Source of the DNA: an uncultured Alistipes sp.
GTDB lineage: Bacteria > Bacteroidota > Bacteroidia > Bacteroidales > Rikenellaceae
DNA length: 64,000 nt
Assembly (NCBI RefSeq): GCF_902388705.1
Contig: NZ_CABMQJ010000009.1
Span: 1-64,000 of the forward strand
Reading direction: 5' to 3'
The translations under genes and the position numbers were made by a program. Of the stretch, positions 25,201 through 33,785 are shown one piece after another. The notes under the pieces are model-generated. The model did not search any database. It had not been told where the DNA came from and saw only the letters and a program-made list of their open reading frames with translations. The first letter of the stretch is position 1. Every line of letters begins with the position of its first letter.

Positions 25201-25387
25201 GAAATTCGGTTGCCAATCGTTGCGAATCTATTTCGCAGCACAGAATCCGCTGACCTGGACCAAATACGATTTCGTCGATCCCGAGACCTCGGAATTCGGC
25301 AGCAACATGGGCCGCGGCGGAGCGAACTCGGTACGTAACTACCCCACTCTGCGTTACTTCGGCGGTGGTATCGATTTGACTTTCTAA
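22232..25387 (+). CDS. SusC-family TonB-dependent transporter of the mannan locus
   Basis: 1051 residues. The N-terminus has a signal region (to about residue 34, TLHAQ). It is followed by the carboxypeptidase-regulatory-like domain (VTGTVVDQNGQPVVGATV), a plug (LDEVVVVGYGTTTRR, NTPLVVIDGVPQSD, NILKDAGSAAIYGARSSNGVIL) and the barrel ending in DLTF. It should import oligosaccharides from the cell surface with the SusD lid encoded 20 bp downstream. The GH76 enzyme of the same locus points to alpha-mannan fragments as ligand. Codon and base use is less GC-rich than in the first SusC. Confidence 0.95.
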   Translation: MKKNLSIFMTAGSWLQRAVVLFLCVAAMQTLHAQDTKKTVTGTVVDQNGQPVVGATVMILNTTKGTATNGNGQFNLSGVSDNDELNISFLGYKPVTIKVGTRTAVSVTLEEDSSYLDEVVVVGYGTTTRRHIISSVSTVKSDVIENRPVANVQQALQGAAANLIIQTKNFDPTGDGQMNLSIRGVNTIGNNTPLVVIDGVPQSDAGRMNELNPNDIASINILKDAGSAAIYGARSSNGVILITTKGGNKEMAPKIRFSAQLGVENPHTLYEQVPTYLNSILRNETLTNVGRDPYFTPSEIQEFYIHGDSEPMYKQAMQNAFQQNYNVSVTGGTKTTTYMLSAAYYDQESNYVGNDYGIKRYNLRSNLTTEFGRLKLGANVNFTRSETNSPADANVGFLFADLVRFPSYYFNRQYENGIFYGNNYKYGGYSVSPLAGLIGGGTNKHDNEYLTGTFTADFEIAKGLKARAILGAEVRHDHRFTSHKTYMYATDSGSEQADPSSATIGGSKDRNVDDWVNKSTYVSAQLMLDYNRTFAEKHNVSAMLGWSDESNVSYSLTAAKKYMNSIDQPGEGTVVDESTSLSSQNKSRSALQSFFGRAGYSYDERYYFEFTARYDMSSKFLKKRNGGFFPAVSLGWRLSQEAFMDTYRDRVGDLKLRASYGMNGNQQDVGNYDFMTTYGLWQNAYGFNGKPVQGLMFTMGNEFLTWETSKTFNIGLDATFFKNRLSVNFDYFYKRTEDILLNPIVPGTFGASIAKENRGILDNQGWELTINYNLTHGAWKHNFSFNIADSKNELVRYGTRDIHANDGVTVLRQEGLPLNAYYGYKTNGFFQNYEEIENAAIPTTIDRTQLRPGDVRYVDLNKDGKIDEEDRTYLGYGFPRYTFGFNYNVAWKGIDLGIMLQGVLKRTNAIRGELVEPFHSDYSMTMFKHQLDYWSPENRDARWPRLSASGSVSTQNNWGQAGSELNMIDGAYLRVKNIQVGYTFPQKWTKKFGCQSLRIYFAAQNPLTWTKYDFVDPETSEFGSNMGRGGANSVRNYPTLRYFGGGIDLTF

Positions 25388-25407
25388 CAAACTAACCGAA
25401 AACGATT

Positions 25408-27066
25408 ATGAAAATCAGAAATATATTAGCCATCCTTACTCTCGGTATGGTAAGTTGCGTCGGTCTGGAACAATTCCCCACCAACTCGTTTACCGACGAA
25501 AACTACTGGAAGTACGACGAGAATGTCCGTGCGGCCCTCTATTTAGGGTACAACCAGTGCTGGTCACATGAATATTATTTCAATAACAACCTGCTTTCGG
25601 ACGATGTCTATGGCAGCCGCCACTCTCCGTGGGGACTGTTGAATGTCGCAACGGGCATGGCAAATACGACCGTAGAACGTTTCAGCAAAGAGTGGAATGA
25701 CTGCTATCAGGAACTCCGCACGCTCCATACGGCACTCGACGCCGAGGATCGCATCGATACGGGCGATCCGGTATTCAAGACCCGTATGCTTGCAGAACTT
25801 CGTCTGATGCGCGCATTTACCTACCTGCGTCTGGTAACATGGTTCGGTGACGTTCCTTTCTACACAACCAACCCGACGCTTGCCGAATCGCGAGTTACCC
25901 CTCCGACCAGCGCTGCGACCATCAAACAGTTCATCCACGAGGAATTGGCCTATGCAGCCAGCATCCTTCCCAAAAACACCGAAATTAAAGACGACGAACG
26001 CGGCCGTTACACCTGCGGTACCGCGATTGCGATCAAAGCCCGCGCCTATCTGCTGGACAACGATTTCGAGAATTGCGCCAAAGAATGTGCAAAATTGATC
26101 AATACGACCGAATACGGCACCTACTCCCTCGAAGAGGATTATGCAAAACTCTTCCGGGAACAAAGCTGCTGCTATGGCCCCGAGTCGATTATGACCATTG
26201 AATTCGCAACCCTCGATGGCATTAACAACATCGTCCGCAGCTGGGACGGCAAATCTTGGCTGCCCCAGTCTATCGGCAACAAGGGCGTCACTTCACAGTC
26301 GCCGACCCAGGAACTGGTTGACGCTTTCCTCAAACTCGACGGCAGCGTAGCCGACGACACGGATTACATCAGCCGCGACAAGCGTTTCTACACGACGATT
26401 GCCTATAACGGATGCGAAGTTGAAATTCCGGAGGCAATGGGACTCGGCCTCACCGGCTCGGAAGGCAAAGGCAAGGGAACGTACACAATGTACACCAACG
26501 CCAGTCAGGAGGAAGCAACCGGCGACAAGGAGTTGTACGATTCGTATAACGGCTCGCAAGACCGGACTGCGACAGGTTATTACGCCCTGAAAAACTTCAA
26601 CCCGACCATGATGAACTCGGGAGGAAATTCCTACAAATCCATCATGGAAATCCGTTTTGCCGACGTCCTGCTGATGTACGCAGAATCGAAGAATGAATTA
26701 GGCGAAATGTCGGAGGAGATTTGGAACCAGACGATCAAACCGCTGCGTGAACGTGCCGGATTCGGCGAAACTTACTGCGCATATCCGGGTGGAAACGACC
26801 TGCGCCAGGTTATCCGCGACGAGCGCCGTGTGGAGCTCGCCCTCGAAGGCCGCCGTGTATTCGACCTGCGCCGCTGGGCTGTACTCGACAATCCGTCGAT
26901 CAAGTCGACAGGAACCGCAATCCTGACTTCGCAGGCTACCGGAGCTCCGTTCCGAAGTGGCGAGAGCATCATATGCCAGAATAAATACGGCCTGAAATAT
27001 TGGTTCGCTATTCCGCAGTCAGAACGCGACATCAACTCGAACCTGCCCCAGAATCCGGGTTGGTAG
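25408..27066 (+). CDS. SusD-family lipoprotein of the mannan locus
   Basis: 552 residues. The lipoprotein signal ends Met-Val-Ser-Cys (Cys17), followed by VGLEQFPTNSFTDENYW, a usual SusD start. Later motifs include RTLHTALD, LRLMRAFTYLRLVTWFGDVPF, RFADVLLMYAESKNELG, RRVELALEGRRVFDLRRW and the C-terminal FAIPQSERDINSNLPQNPGW. These are typical of SusD/RagB glycan-binding lids. It pairs with the SusC 20 bp upstream and is 42 bp before the SusE gene. Confidence 0.95.
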   Translation: MKIRNILAILTLGMVSCVGLEQFPTNSFTDENYWKYDENVRAALYLGYNQCWSHEYYFNNNLLSDDVYGSRHSPWGLLNVATGMANTTVERFSKEWNDCYQELRTLHTALDAEDRIDTGDPVFKTRMLAELRLMRAFTYLRLVTWFGDVPFYTTNPTLAESRVTPPTSAATIKQFIHEELAYAASILPKNTEIKDDERGRYTCGTAIAIKARAYLLDNDFENCAKECAKLINTTEYGTYSLEEDYAKLFREQSCCYGPESIMTIEFATLDGINNIVRSWDGKSWLPQSIGNKGVTSQSPTQELVDAFLKLDGSVADDTDYISRDKRFYTTIAYNGCEVEIPEAMGLGLTGSEGKGKGTYTMYTNASQEEATGDKELYDSYNGSQDRTATGYYALKNFNPTMMNSGGNSYKSIMEIRFADVLLMYAESKNELGEMSEEIWNQTIKPLRERAGFGETYCAYPGGNDLRQVIRDERRVELALEGRRVFDLRRWAVLDNPSIKSTGTAILTSQATGAPFRSGESIICQNKYGLKYWFAIPQSERDINSNLPQNPGW

Positions 27067-27108
27067 AATGGTGACATTAGGAGTAAAACACGAATTTAAG
27101 CAAAACAC

Positions 27109-28323
27109 ATGGAAGCTATATTGAAAAAAACTATATTCCTGGCAGTCGCTGCGCTTTCTTGCGGATTCGTCGCTTGCGATGAGGACGGACAGGATATGAA
27201 CTACAACATAAAGCCCGGAAATGTTCTCTACTCCCCTTCAACCGGGATAGCGGTCGACCTGTCGAAAGGCGAAAGTACTACTTTCGAATGGGCTCCTTCC
27301 GTACCCCAGGACGGCGGATATGTAAGTTACGAAGTATTGTTCGACAAGGAGAACGGAGATTTCTCGAATCCTGTCGGAACCGTATCCAGTCAGCTGACCG
27401 GTTCGAAATCATATGTAACGCTCTCGGCCAGGGATTTGAACAGCGTAGCCCGCAACGCAGGCATCGATATCAACTCGACGGGAACGCTCAAATGGACAGT
27501 GCGTGCCTCGAAAGGGCTGTTCGGAAGCATTTATTCGCAGGCGAACACCATGACAGTCAAGACCATGAACGCAATGGATCCATTGCCTGAAACCGTGACT
27601 TTGAAAGGCGACGCAACCGAAGATGCCGAGGGTATCGCGATGGTGGCATCACCGGGGCTCAATGACAAACCCGCCAACGACGGCACGTTCGAATGCTTCA
27701 CCCGGATTTCGAACGGCAGCTTCACCATCGAAGACGATCTGGGCCGCTACTACCAACTCAATGCAAACGGCACCATGGAAGAAGTTGAAACTGCCGTTGC
27801 GAATTCCATGTCGAACGGAGCCGGTATTTACTGGATCAAAGTAGAGTTCGACGGCATGGTTTGGAGTGCGAAGAAAGTTTCCAAAATGGAATTGCAGGCT
27901 TCAAACAGCAATATTCTCGGAGGAAAGGGCATGCCTGGCTGTGAATGGAAAATGTTCTTCACAATGAACTATGAAGGCAAAGGCGTATGGGCCATCAAAG
28001 ACTACGACAATAAAATGTCCCTGCAGACCGAGGACAAGGGTGTAACATCGAGCCCCGGCGATAGCCGCCATAAGTTCAAAATGACTTTGAGCGACAATAC
28101 AGTCTACTATTTCGGCAAGAGCGATAAAGTATCACTGGGCACATCTTATTCGACTGATTTCCTGAAATGTACTGTATGGGCAGAAGCAAATGTCGGTAAT
28201 GCAGACTGGGATAAATCCTGGGAGTTCCTTTCGAGTGATTGCGGCCGTCCATTCGACGGATACCTCTACCTGAATGGGGATAACGCGGCAGGAACGTTCT
28301 ACCACGAATACAAATTCAAATAA
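27109..28323 (+). CDS. SusE-like glycan-binding outer membrane lipoprotein
   Basis: 404 residues. The lipoprotein signal ends Phe-Val-Ala-Cys (Cys23) followed by Asp-Glu-Asp, an acidic surface-export signal. Residues about 30 to 150 form the SusE N-terminal fold (FEWAPSVPQDGGYVSYEVLFDKENGDFSNP). The remainder holds beta-sandwich binding modules (ECFTRISNGSFTIEDDLGRYYQL, then IYWIKVEFDGMVWS). It shares the YE-LFDKENGDFSNP block and the module pattern with the SusF-like protein of the same operon. The role is to hold glycan chains at the surface near SusCD; it has no catalytic motif. Confidence 0.88.
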   Translation: MEAILKKTIFLAVAALSCGFVACDEDGQDMNYNIKPGNVLYSPSTGIAVDLSKGESTTFEWAPSVPQDGGYVSYEVLFDKENGDFSNPVGTVSSQLTGSKSYVTLSARDLNSVARNAGIDINSTGTLKWTVRASKGLFGSIYSQANTMTVKTMNAMDPLPETVTLKGDATEDAEGIAMVASPGLNDKPANDGTFECFTRISNGSFTIEDDLGRYYQLNANGTMEEVETAVANSMSNGAGIYWIKVEFDGMVWSAKKVSKMELQASNSNILGGKGMPGCEWKMFFTMNYEGKGVWAIKDYDNKMSLQTEDKGVTSSPGDSRHKFKMTLSDNTVYYFGKSDKVSLGTSYSTDFLKCTVWAEANVGNADWDKSWEFLSSDCGRPFDGYLYLNGDNAAGTFYHEYKFK

Positions 28324-28336
28324 TCCGGAGAGCGGA

Positions 28337-28368
28337 TACCTGCCTGCCTGATTTGAGGCAGGCAGGTA
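28337..28368 (+). promoter_or_regulatory. Intercistronic hairpin between susE and the GH76 gene
   Basis: TACCTGCCTGCCT (28337-28349), loop GATTTG, then the exact complement AGGCAGGCAGGTA (28356-28368). The 13-bp stem is not followed by T residues, so it is not a standard terminator. A second palindrome (GGAGCGCTCC, 28387-28396) follows. Together they may protect the 3' end of the susCDE mRNA or tune expression of the downstream enzyme. Confidence 0.6.
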
Positions 28369-28452
28369 CCGAAACCCGGTTATCGGGGAGCGCTCCGATC
28401 CCGATTCCGGAGCAAATGATAAGCATTGAAAAAAATTAACGAACCTAATATT

Positions 28453-29724
28453 ATGAGAAAATCACTATTCAAAGGAGCTTTCGCCTCTTTTATCGTAGTG
28501 GCAGCCATACTTGTTTCTTGTACGGATGATTACGAAGATAAGACGAATCCCCCTATTTGGACAGGAAATACTTCGTATGCCCCCTACGCAATCGATTGGG
28601 CCGAAGCCGCAGATTCCGTATCGCAAGCCTTTATCGAGCGCTTCTATTGCAGCGAACCCCGCAACGGCTCGGACGGCGTCTTCTCCTACACTCCCTACAA
28701 CCGGGAAGGCGGAAACGGCAACTGCTATTGGCAGCAGGCGCATGCAATGGCCGCTATGGTAGATTACTACAACCGCATTAAAACGAGCGATCCGACGGAG
28801 GAGGCCCGCATACGCAATTACTTCAAGCGTTGGTACGACAAGCGCGGTAATAATTACGATTGGGATAACCGCGGTTCGACGGGATTCGGTAACGTCTTTA
28901 CAGACGATACCTGCTGGATTACCATTACCCTGCTCCAGATTTACGATGCAACGGGCGAACAGTTCTATTTCGACGCAGCAAAAAAGACCTGGGATGAATC
29001 CATCTGGCCTCGCCATGAGCTGAACCAGTACGGTTGGCTTCCCTGGAAACTGAACGATCTGGGTGCAAACGAGTGTACAAACGGCCCCGGCAGCATCATT
29101 GCCTCGATGTTGTCGCAATACGCCAAGGATGCCGGCGACGAAGCGGCAGCCCAGGAATACCTTAACCAGGCTTACACCTGCTTCGACCAGAATTTGAGTG
29201 TAATGGCATCCAACGGTACGCTCGGAGGAACTCCGTTGAGCTATACGCAGGGCACCTGCATGGAGGCAGGCCGCCTGATCTGGAAACTGACTGGCGACGT
29301 AGCTTATCTGCGCAAAGCCATTTTAGCTGCACGCGGACAAATGACCTCGACGGGCATGAATGAAGTGTATGAACTCGAAACCGTTGCGCGCGACGAGGGT
29401 ACCGACGGCAACAACTCCATTTTCCATGCAGTTATGTTCCACTGGGCAACACGTATGGTCCTCGATGCCGAAATCGACAAGCACGATGCCAAGATCCGCA
29501 AGGAGCTTTATACCTACCTGCTTCGCCATGCTTCCTATTATTGGACGCGCGGTATCGACAAGTCGGAGGAGAATTGGCCGAATTCGTATTTCGGAGTGAA
29601 ATGCTATCAGGCTTTCCAGTTCGGTGTGGACGATGCCAAAGACAAATATGGGCCCATGGGTGCTTACGCCAGCGCCGCCCAGGTAATCGAAGGCATGTGC
29701 ATGCTCAAGGATGTTAAGTTCTAA
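28453..29724 (+). CDS. GH76 alpha-1,6-mannanase, surface lipoprotein
   Basis: 423 residues from ATG 28453; a TTG start nine codons earlier would lengthen the signal peptide needlessly. The signal ends Leu-Val-Ser-Cys (Cys22) and is followed by Thr-Asp-Asp-Tyr-Glu-Asp, pointing to the cell surface. The body is an all-helical barrel of GH76 type with the catalytic Asp pair at about 151-152 (NVFTDDTCWI). NREGGNGNCYWQQAHAM and a C-terminal YYWTRGIDKSEENWPNSYFG are also present. GH76 enzymes cut alpha-1,6-mannan backbones such as those of yeast mannan. It is the only glycosidase of the locus, so further trimming enzymes must be encoded elsewhere. Confidence 0.9.
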   Translation: MRKSLFKGAFASFIVVAAILVSCTDDYEDKTNPPIWTGNTSYAPYAIDWAEAADSVSQAFIERFYCSEPRNGSDGVFSYTPYNREGGNGNCYWQQAHAMAAMVDYYNRIKTSDPTEEARIRNYFKRWYDKRGNNYDWDNRGSTGFGNVFTDDTCWITITLLQIYDATGEQFYFDAAKKTWDESIWPRHELNQYGWLPWKLNDLGANECTNGPGSIIASMLSQYAKDAGDEAAAQEYLNQAYTCFDQNLSVMASNGTLGGTPLSYTQGTCMEAGRLIWKLTGDVAYLRKAILAARGQMTSTGMNEVYELETVARDEGTDGNNSIFHAVMFHWATRMVLDAEIDKHDAKIRKELYTYLLRHASYYWTRGIDKSEENWPNSYFGVKCYQAFQFGVDDAKDKYGPMGAYASAAQVIEGMCMLKDVKF

Positions 29725-29743
29725 TTCAACAAAAACAACCGCT

Positions 29744-31660
29744 ATGAAGAAAATTATCATGTTGTTGGCCGTCGGAGCCATGGCTCTCGGGTTCACTGCG
29801 TGCAACGACGACGACAAAAATACCGATATTATACCCGCGGATAACTTATACCTCCCGCGCAACAATTATCCGATAGACATCACGACCGGTCAAACCGTCA
29901 AGTTCGAATGGGAGGCCTCCAAAGCCGGCGGGAACGCATATGTAATTTACGAGCTGCTGTTCGACAAAGAGAACGGTGATTTTTCGAATCCGCTCTATGT
30001 CGTATCCAGTGCAAACAACGGCTACAGCCCGACTGTCGATGTTACGAGCGAAACCATGAATACGCTGGCGGTTCGTGCCGGATGCGCCCCGGGTGCAACC
30101 GTTGCCATCAAGTGGACGGTCCGTGTCTGGAAGGGTCTTTCCTCGACGCTCTACACCGGTAACAACGGGGAACGCACACTGCTTGTCACCCGCCCCAATA
30201 CGATCGAACCGCTGCCGGGCAAGGTAAGCATTCAGGGTTCCGTGACGGAAAACCAGGGCACCCTCACACTCTCGGCTGCAAGTGTACTTCACTCGTCGAA
30301 AGGAACATACAAAGACGAACGTGAAAACGGCGCTTTCGAATGTTTCACCAAACTGACGGCCGGCGAATTCAATATCGTCGACGATTTGGGTCGCTATTTC
30401 TATCTGCAGGATAAAAACACCATCCGTATCTCCGAAACAGAAACGGAACCTGTAGCGACAACGGTTTCAAAAACGGGTATCTACTGGATATATCTGAATT
30501 TCAACACGATGACCTACAAGATGAAGGAAATATCAAAAGTCGAGTTCCTTCTCTCGAGCCCGGGTAATATGGCTGAACTGACCTACGAAGGCAACAGCGT
30601 ATGGAGCATCGAAGACTACGAATGGAATGTCAAAGTAGGTGGAAACGGCGATACCCGCCACAAATTCGTATGCTCCTTTGCCGACGGTTCTGCCGAGTAC
30701 TGGGGCCACTTCGAGGACGATTGCCGTGGTTCCGGGGAGTCCGAGGAAAATAAGAATCCGCTGTTCTACAACATTTTCCGCCACTCGTACGACGGCAAAT
30801 GGGATAACACGTGGAAAACCAACGAAGCTGCAAGAGAAGGTTTCGGCAAACTGGTTACGTTCCGTCTGCACATGAACAACACGGACGCCCCGCTTTTCCT
30901 GCTCGAGCGCTCGTTCAGCGACAAACCCGGAATGGCAATCCCCACCTCCGTAAACATCTCGGGTGCTGCCACCGAAGCACAGGCAACCATCGCCCTTTCG
31001 GCAGCCAGCATACTCCACACGTCGAAGGGCGGCGAGTTCAACGACGACCGGGAGGCCGGAGCTTTCGAGGCATACACCAAACTGACGGCCAACACGCTGA
31101 CCATCACAGACAACAACGGCATCAATTACAGCCTTGCCGATGACGGCAGCATCGAGAAAGCATCCGGTGCAAACGCCACGACGATCAAGGAAGAGGGTAT
31201 TTACCGCCTCTACATGGACTTCAATACGATGAAATATACGATGCAGAAGATCAGCAAAGTCGAATTCTGGCGTATAAACGGCGGTGAAAAAGCGGAACTC
31301 ACTTACGACGGAAACGGTGTTTGGAGCATTACCGATTATGCTTGGCGCGTGGCCGAAAACGGGGACAGCCGCTACAAATTCATCTGTTCCTTTGCCGACG
31401 GCACGGTAGAACACTGGGGCCACCGCGAAGACGACTGCCGCCAGTCCGGATTCGCAGAGCCGGGGCAAGGTGGAGGCGCTACAGAAAAAGGCCCGTTGTT
31501 CTACAATGTTTTCCGTCTTTCGACAGACATCGGCGAATGGGATCACACTTGGAAAGTAAATCAAGATATCAGAGAGGGCTACGATAAACTAGCAACTTTC
31601 CACGTATACATGAACAACACGAAGGACAAACTCTTCCTGCACGATCGTTCGTTCAAGTAA
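29744..31660 (+). CDS. SusF-like multi-domain glycan-binding lipoprotein
   Basis: 638 residues from ATG 29744, 19 bp after the GH76 stop. The signal ends Phe-Thr-Ala-Cys (Cys20) followed by Asn-Asp-Asp-Asp, a surface signal. The N-terminal SusE-type domain (to about 150; YELLFDKENGDFSNP) is followed by two tandem copies of an approximately 240-residue unit. Each has SAAS-x-LH-x-SKG, E-x-GAFE-x-x-TKLTA, YKM or YTM followed by K-ISKVEF, WSI-x-DY, FADG and GHxEDDCR. The copies arose by internal duplication. The role is surface capture of mannan chains. It closes the operon. Confidence 0.85.
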   Translation: MKKIIMLLAVGAMALGFTACNDDDKNTDIIPADNLYLPRNNYPIDITTGQTVKFEWEASKAGGNAYVIYELLFDKENGDFSNPLYVVSSANNGYSPTVDVTSETMNTLAVRAGCAPGATVAIKWTVRVWKGLSSTLYTGNNGERTLLVTRPNTIEPLPGKVSIQGSVTENQGTLTLSAASVLHSSKGTYKDERENGAFECFTKLTAGEFNIVDDLGRYFYLQDKNTIRISETETEPVATTVSKTGIYWIYLNFNTMTYKMKEISKVEFLLSSPGNMAELTYEGNSVWSIEDYEWNVKVGGNGDTRHKFVCSFADGSAEYWGHFEDDCRGSGESEENKNPLFYNIFRHSYDGKWDNTWKTNEAAREGFGKLVTFRLHMNNTDAPLFLLERSFSDKPGMAIPTSVNISGAATEAQATIALSAASILHTSKGGEFNDDREAGAFEAYTKLTANTLTITDNNGINYSLADDGSIEKASGANATTIKEEGIYRLYMDFNTMKYTMQKISKVEFWRINGGEKAELTYDGNGVWSITDYAWRVAENGDSRYKFICSFADGTVEHWGHREDDCRQSGFAEPGQGGGATEKGPLFYNVFRLSTDIGEWDHTWKVNQDIREGYDKLATFHVYMNNTKDKLFLHDRSFK

Positions 31661-31701
31661 CCGCACGCACTTCGGGGCGGAAACCCCGATATGATTTCAG
31701 A

Positions 31702-31737
31702 AAAGATTTCCCGGGCAAAGCCCGGGAAATCTTTTTT
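31702..31737 (+). terminator. Terminator of the mannan locus
   Basis: AAAGATTTCCCGGGC (31702-31716), loop AAA, then GCCCGGGAAATCTTT (31720-31734) running into more T: a perfect 15-bp stem. Confidence 0.93.
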
Positions 31738-31797
31738 AGGACAAAACCGCTGTTTGCGGAAAACCGTATGCCGGCCATGCATCAAACAAATAATCCT

Positions 31798-31805
31798 TAT
31801 CTTTG
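31798..31805 (+). promoter_or_regulatory. -7 box very close to the HD-protein start
   Basis: TATCTTTG matches the consensus but ends only four bases before the ATG at 31810. Transcription would then begin at or next to the start codon. Confidence 0.55.
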
Positions 31806-31809
31806 TACG

Positions 31810-32439
31810 ATGAAACCATCCGAAAAGCTGACAGCCTACATCGAGGCTGAAATCATCCCCCGATACGAAGCCTTCGATCCGGCGCACCGCACGGATCACG
31901 TCCGCACGGTCATCGGGCAAAGCCTCGCGCTCGCGCGGCATTACGACGTGGATACGGAAATGGTCTATGCCATCGCCGCCTACCACGATACGGGACTGGC
32001 ATACGGACGGGAGCGGCACCACATCCATTCGGGCGAGATACTCCTCGCCGATACGTTCATGCAGAGGCTGTTTTCCCGCGAGCAGCTCGCCGTGATGCGC
32101 GACGCAATCGAGGATCACCGGGCCTCGTCCGACCACGCCCCGCGCACGATTTACGGACGCATCGTCGCCGAAGCCGACCGCTGCATGGAGCCGGAAACCG
32201 TAATCCGCCGCACCATACAATACGGGCTGGCCCACTACCCCGCACTCGACCAGACGGGACAGTTCGAACGCTGTATGGCACATCTGCAAAAGAAATATGC
32301 CGAGGGCGGTTACCTCCGGCTGTGGATTCCCGAATCCGAAAATGCCCGCAAACAGGCCGAACTGCGTTCGCTGATTCGCGACAGCGCACGCCTGCGCGAA
32401 ACTTTCGACCGGATTTACCGGCAGGAATGCACCGGCTGA
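31810..32439 (+). CDS. HD-domain phosphohydrolase family protein
   Basis: 209 residues from ATG 31810; the longer frame from 31768 would begin upstream of the -7 box. The fold is a single HD domain: HRTDHVRTVI supplies the first His, AAYHDTGLAY the His-Asp pair, and ERHHIHSGEIL, IEDHRASS and AEADRC the remaining metal-site regions. HD proteins hydrolyse phosphoester bonds of nucleotides or small metabolites; the substrate is not evident. It stands alone between two terminators. No signal peptide is present, so it is cytoplasmic. Confidence 0.82.
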   Translation: MKPSEKLTAYIEAEIIPRYEAFDPAHRTDHVRTVIGQSLALARHYDVDTEMVYAIAAYHDTGLAYGRERHHIHSGEILLADTFMQRLFSREQLAVMRDAIEDHRASSDHAPRTIYGRIVAEADRCMEPETVIRRTIQYGLAHYPALDQTGQFERCMAHLQKKYAEGGYLRLWIPESENARKQAELRSLIRDSARLRETFDRIYRQECTG

Positions 32440-32610
32440 CACGCTGACAACGGAAAAACGCCGCCGCCAACAGTCTGCGCCGCGACGGAAAGAGATGCCG
32501 GTTACGACATGCACTACCGCAGCCCGCCGCCGGACAAGCTCCCGCACATCGCCGGCGCCGGGGCAATTTCCGGAAGCTTGTGCCCCGCTCGCTGCCGCAA
32601 CGATTACCCT

Positions 32611-32653
32611 AAAAATATCCCCGGAACTTTTCTCAAGTTCCGGGGATATTTTT
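32611..32653. terminator. Bidirectional terminator between the HD and DHOD-like genes
   Basis: AAAAATATCCCCGGAACTT (32611-32629), loop TTCTC, then its exact complement (32635-32653): a perfect 19-bp stem with A run before and T run after, able to end both converging transcripts. The rest of 32440-32610 is GC-rich with no supported gene. Confidence 0.92.
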
Positions 32654-32666
32654 CGCAATGACAACG

Positions 32667-33638
32667 CTACTCGGCGTCGTGCGGGAAATATTTCATATAC
32701 TGCACACGCTGATAGACGTCGCTTTCGGCATTTCCGTAGTTCATCCTGCCGCGGAACTCGGCCAGCGACTCGAAGCCGTGGCGCTCGGCCCACAAATCGA
32801 TAAACCGGTTGATGTCCACGATTACGCCGTAGCCCTTCTCGTGAATCGCAGAGCAGACCTGCACGGCATTCGCACCGCACAAAAGCGACTTGACGGCAGC
32901 CTCGCCGTCATGCACGCCCGTCGACACGGCGACGTCCAACTGCGGCAGGGCCGTCGAACAAAGCGCCACGCTGCGCAGCACGTTGCGCAGCTCGCCGGCT
33001 TCGCTGAAAGGATTGCCGTTGACAAACGCCAGCCGCTCCACATCGATGTCGGGCTCGAAGAAACGGTTGAACATCACCACGCCGCGGGCCCCGCGGGCGA
33101 GCAGCGTATCGGCCACGGCCAGTACATTGGTCAGGCGCATCGGCAGTTTCACCGAAACCGGAATCTTCACCGCCCCGGCCACACGGCGCACGACGTCGGC
33201 ATACTCCTGCTCCAGCTCCTGCGCCGAACGGTGGCGGTCGGTCGGCTGGAGGAAGATATTCAGCTCGAGGGCCGCCGCACCGGCCTGCTCCATCGACACG
33301 GCATAATCCGTCCACCCGTCGTCCGAAGCGATGCAGTTGATGCTCGCGATAACGGGGACGCCCGTCGTGCGGGCATCGGCCACGAGTTTCAGGAATTCGC
33401 CCTTGTAGGCGTCGCCGATATAGCGTTCGAGATACTCGCCCGAATCGCCCATGCCCTGCGACGCATAGTCGAGCGCCGCGGCATGGCGGATAATCTGCTC
33501 CTCGAAAATAGACTTCAGGACAACGGCGCCCGCACCGTTGCGGACACACTGTTCGATATTGGCCATATTCGCCGTATAGGGCGAACTGCTGACCACGACG
33601 GGACTCGAAAGGTCGAGTCCGAGATATTTTGCTCTCAT
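32667..33638 (-). CDS. Dihydroorotate dehydrogenase-like flavoprotein
   Basis: 323 residues with a TIM-barrel FMN fold: GLDLSSPVVVSSSPYT, GAGAVVLKSIFEEQI, IASINC, LELNIF, PVSVKLP and STGVHDGEAAVKSLLCGANAVQVCSAI. This family is usually labelled dihydroorotate dehydrogenase-like. It is distinct from the pyrD gene at the start of the window and lacks a typical class 2 N-terminal membrane region. The electron acceptor and substrate are not known from the sequence. It follows gcvT by 147 bp on the same strand and ends at a strong terminator. Confidence 0.85.
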   Translation of the reverse strand: MRAKYLGLDLSSPVVVSSSPYTANMANIEQCVRNGAGAVVLKSIFEEQIIRHAAALDYASQGMGDSGEYLERYIGDAYKGEFLKLVADARTTGVPVIASINCIASDDGWTDYAVSMEQAGAAALELNIFLQPTDRHRSAQELEQEYADVVRRVAGAVKIPVSVKLPMRLTNVLAVADTLLARGARGVVMFNRFFEPDIDVERLAFVNGNPFSEAGELRNVLRSVALCSTALPQLDVAVSTGVHDGEAAVKSLLCGANAVQVCSAIHEKGYGVIVDINRFIDLWAERHGFESLAEFRGRMNYGNAESDVYQRVQYMKYFPHDAE

Positions 33639-33785
33639 AAAATCTGGACGTTAATAATCAAAAATCGCTTTCGGCCGGAGAGCCGCAAGAACGGCACCGC
33701 ACTTCGCGGAAAGTACCGCCCGGCACACTCGCCGGTGTGCGCACCCGGCCATCGTTCCCTCTGTTCCGCTATCCCGGAGGAGGGG

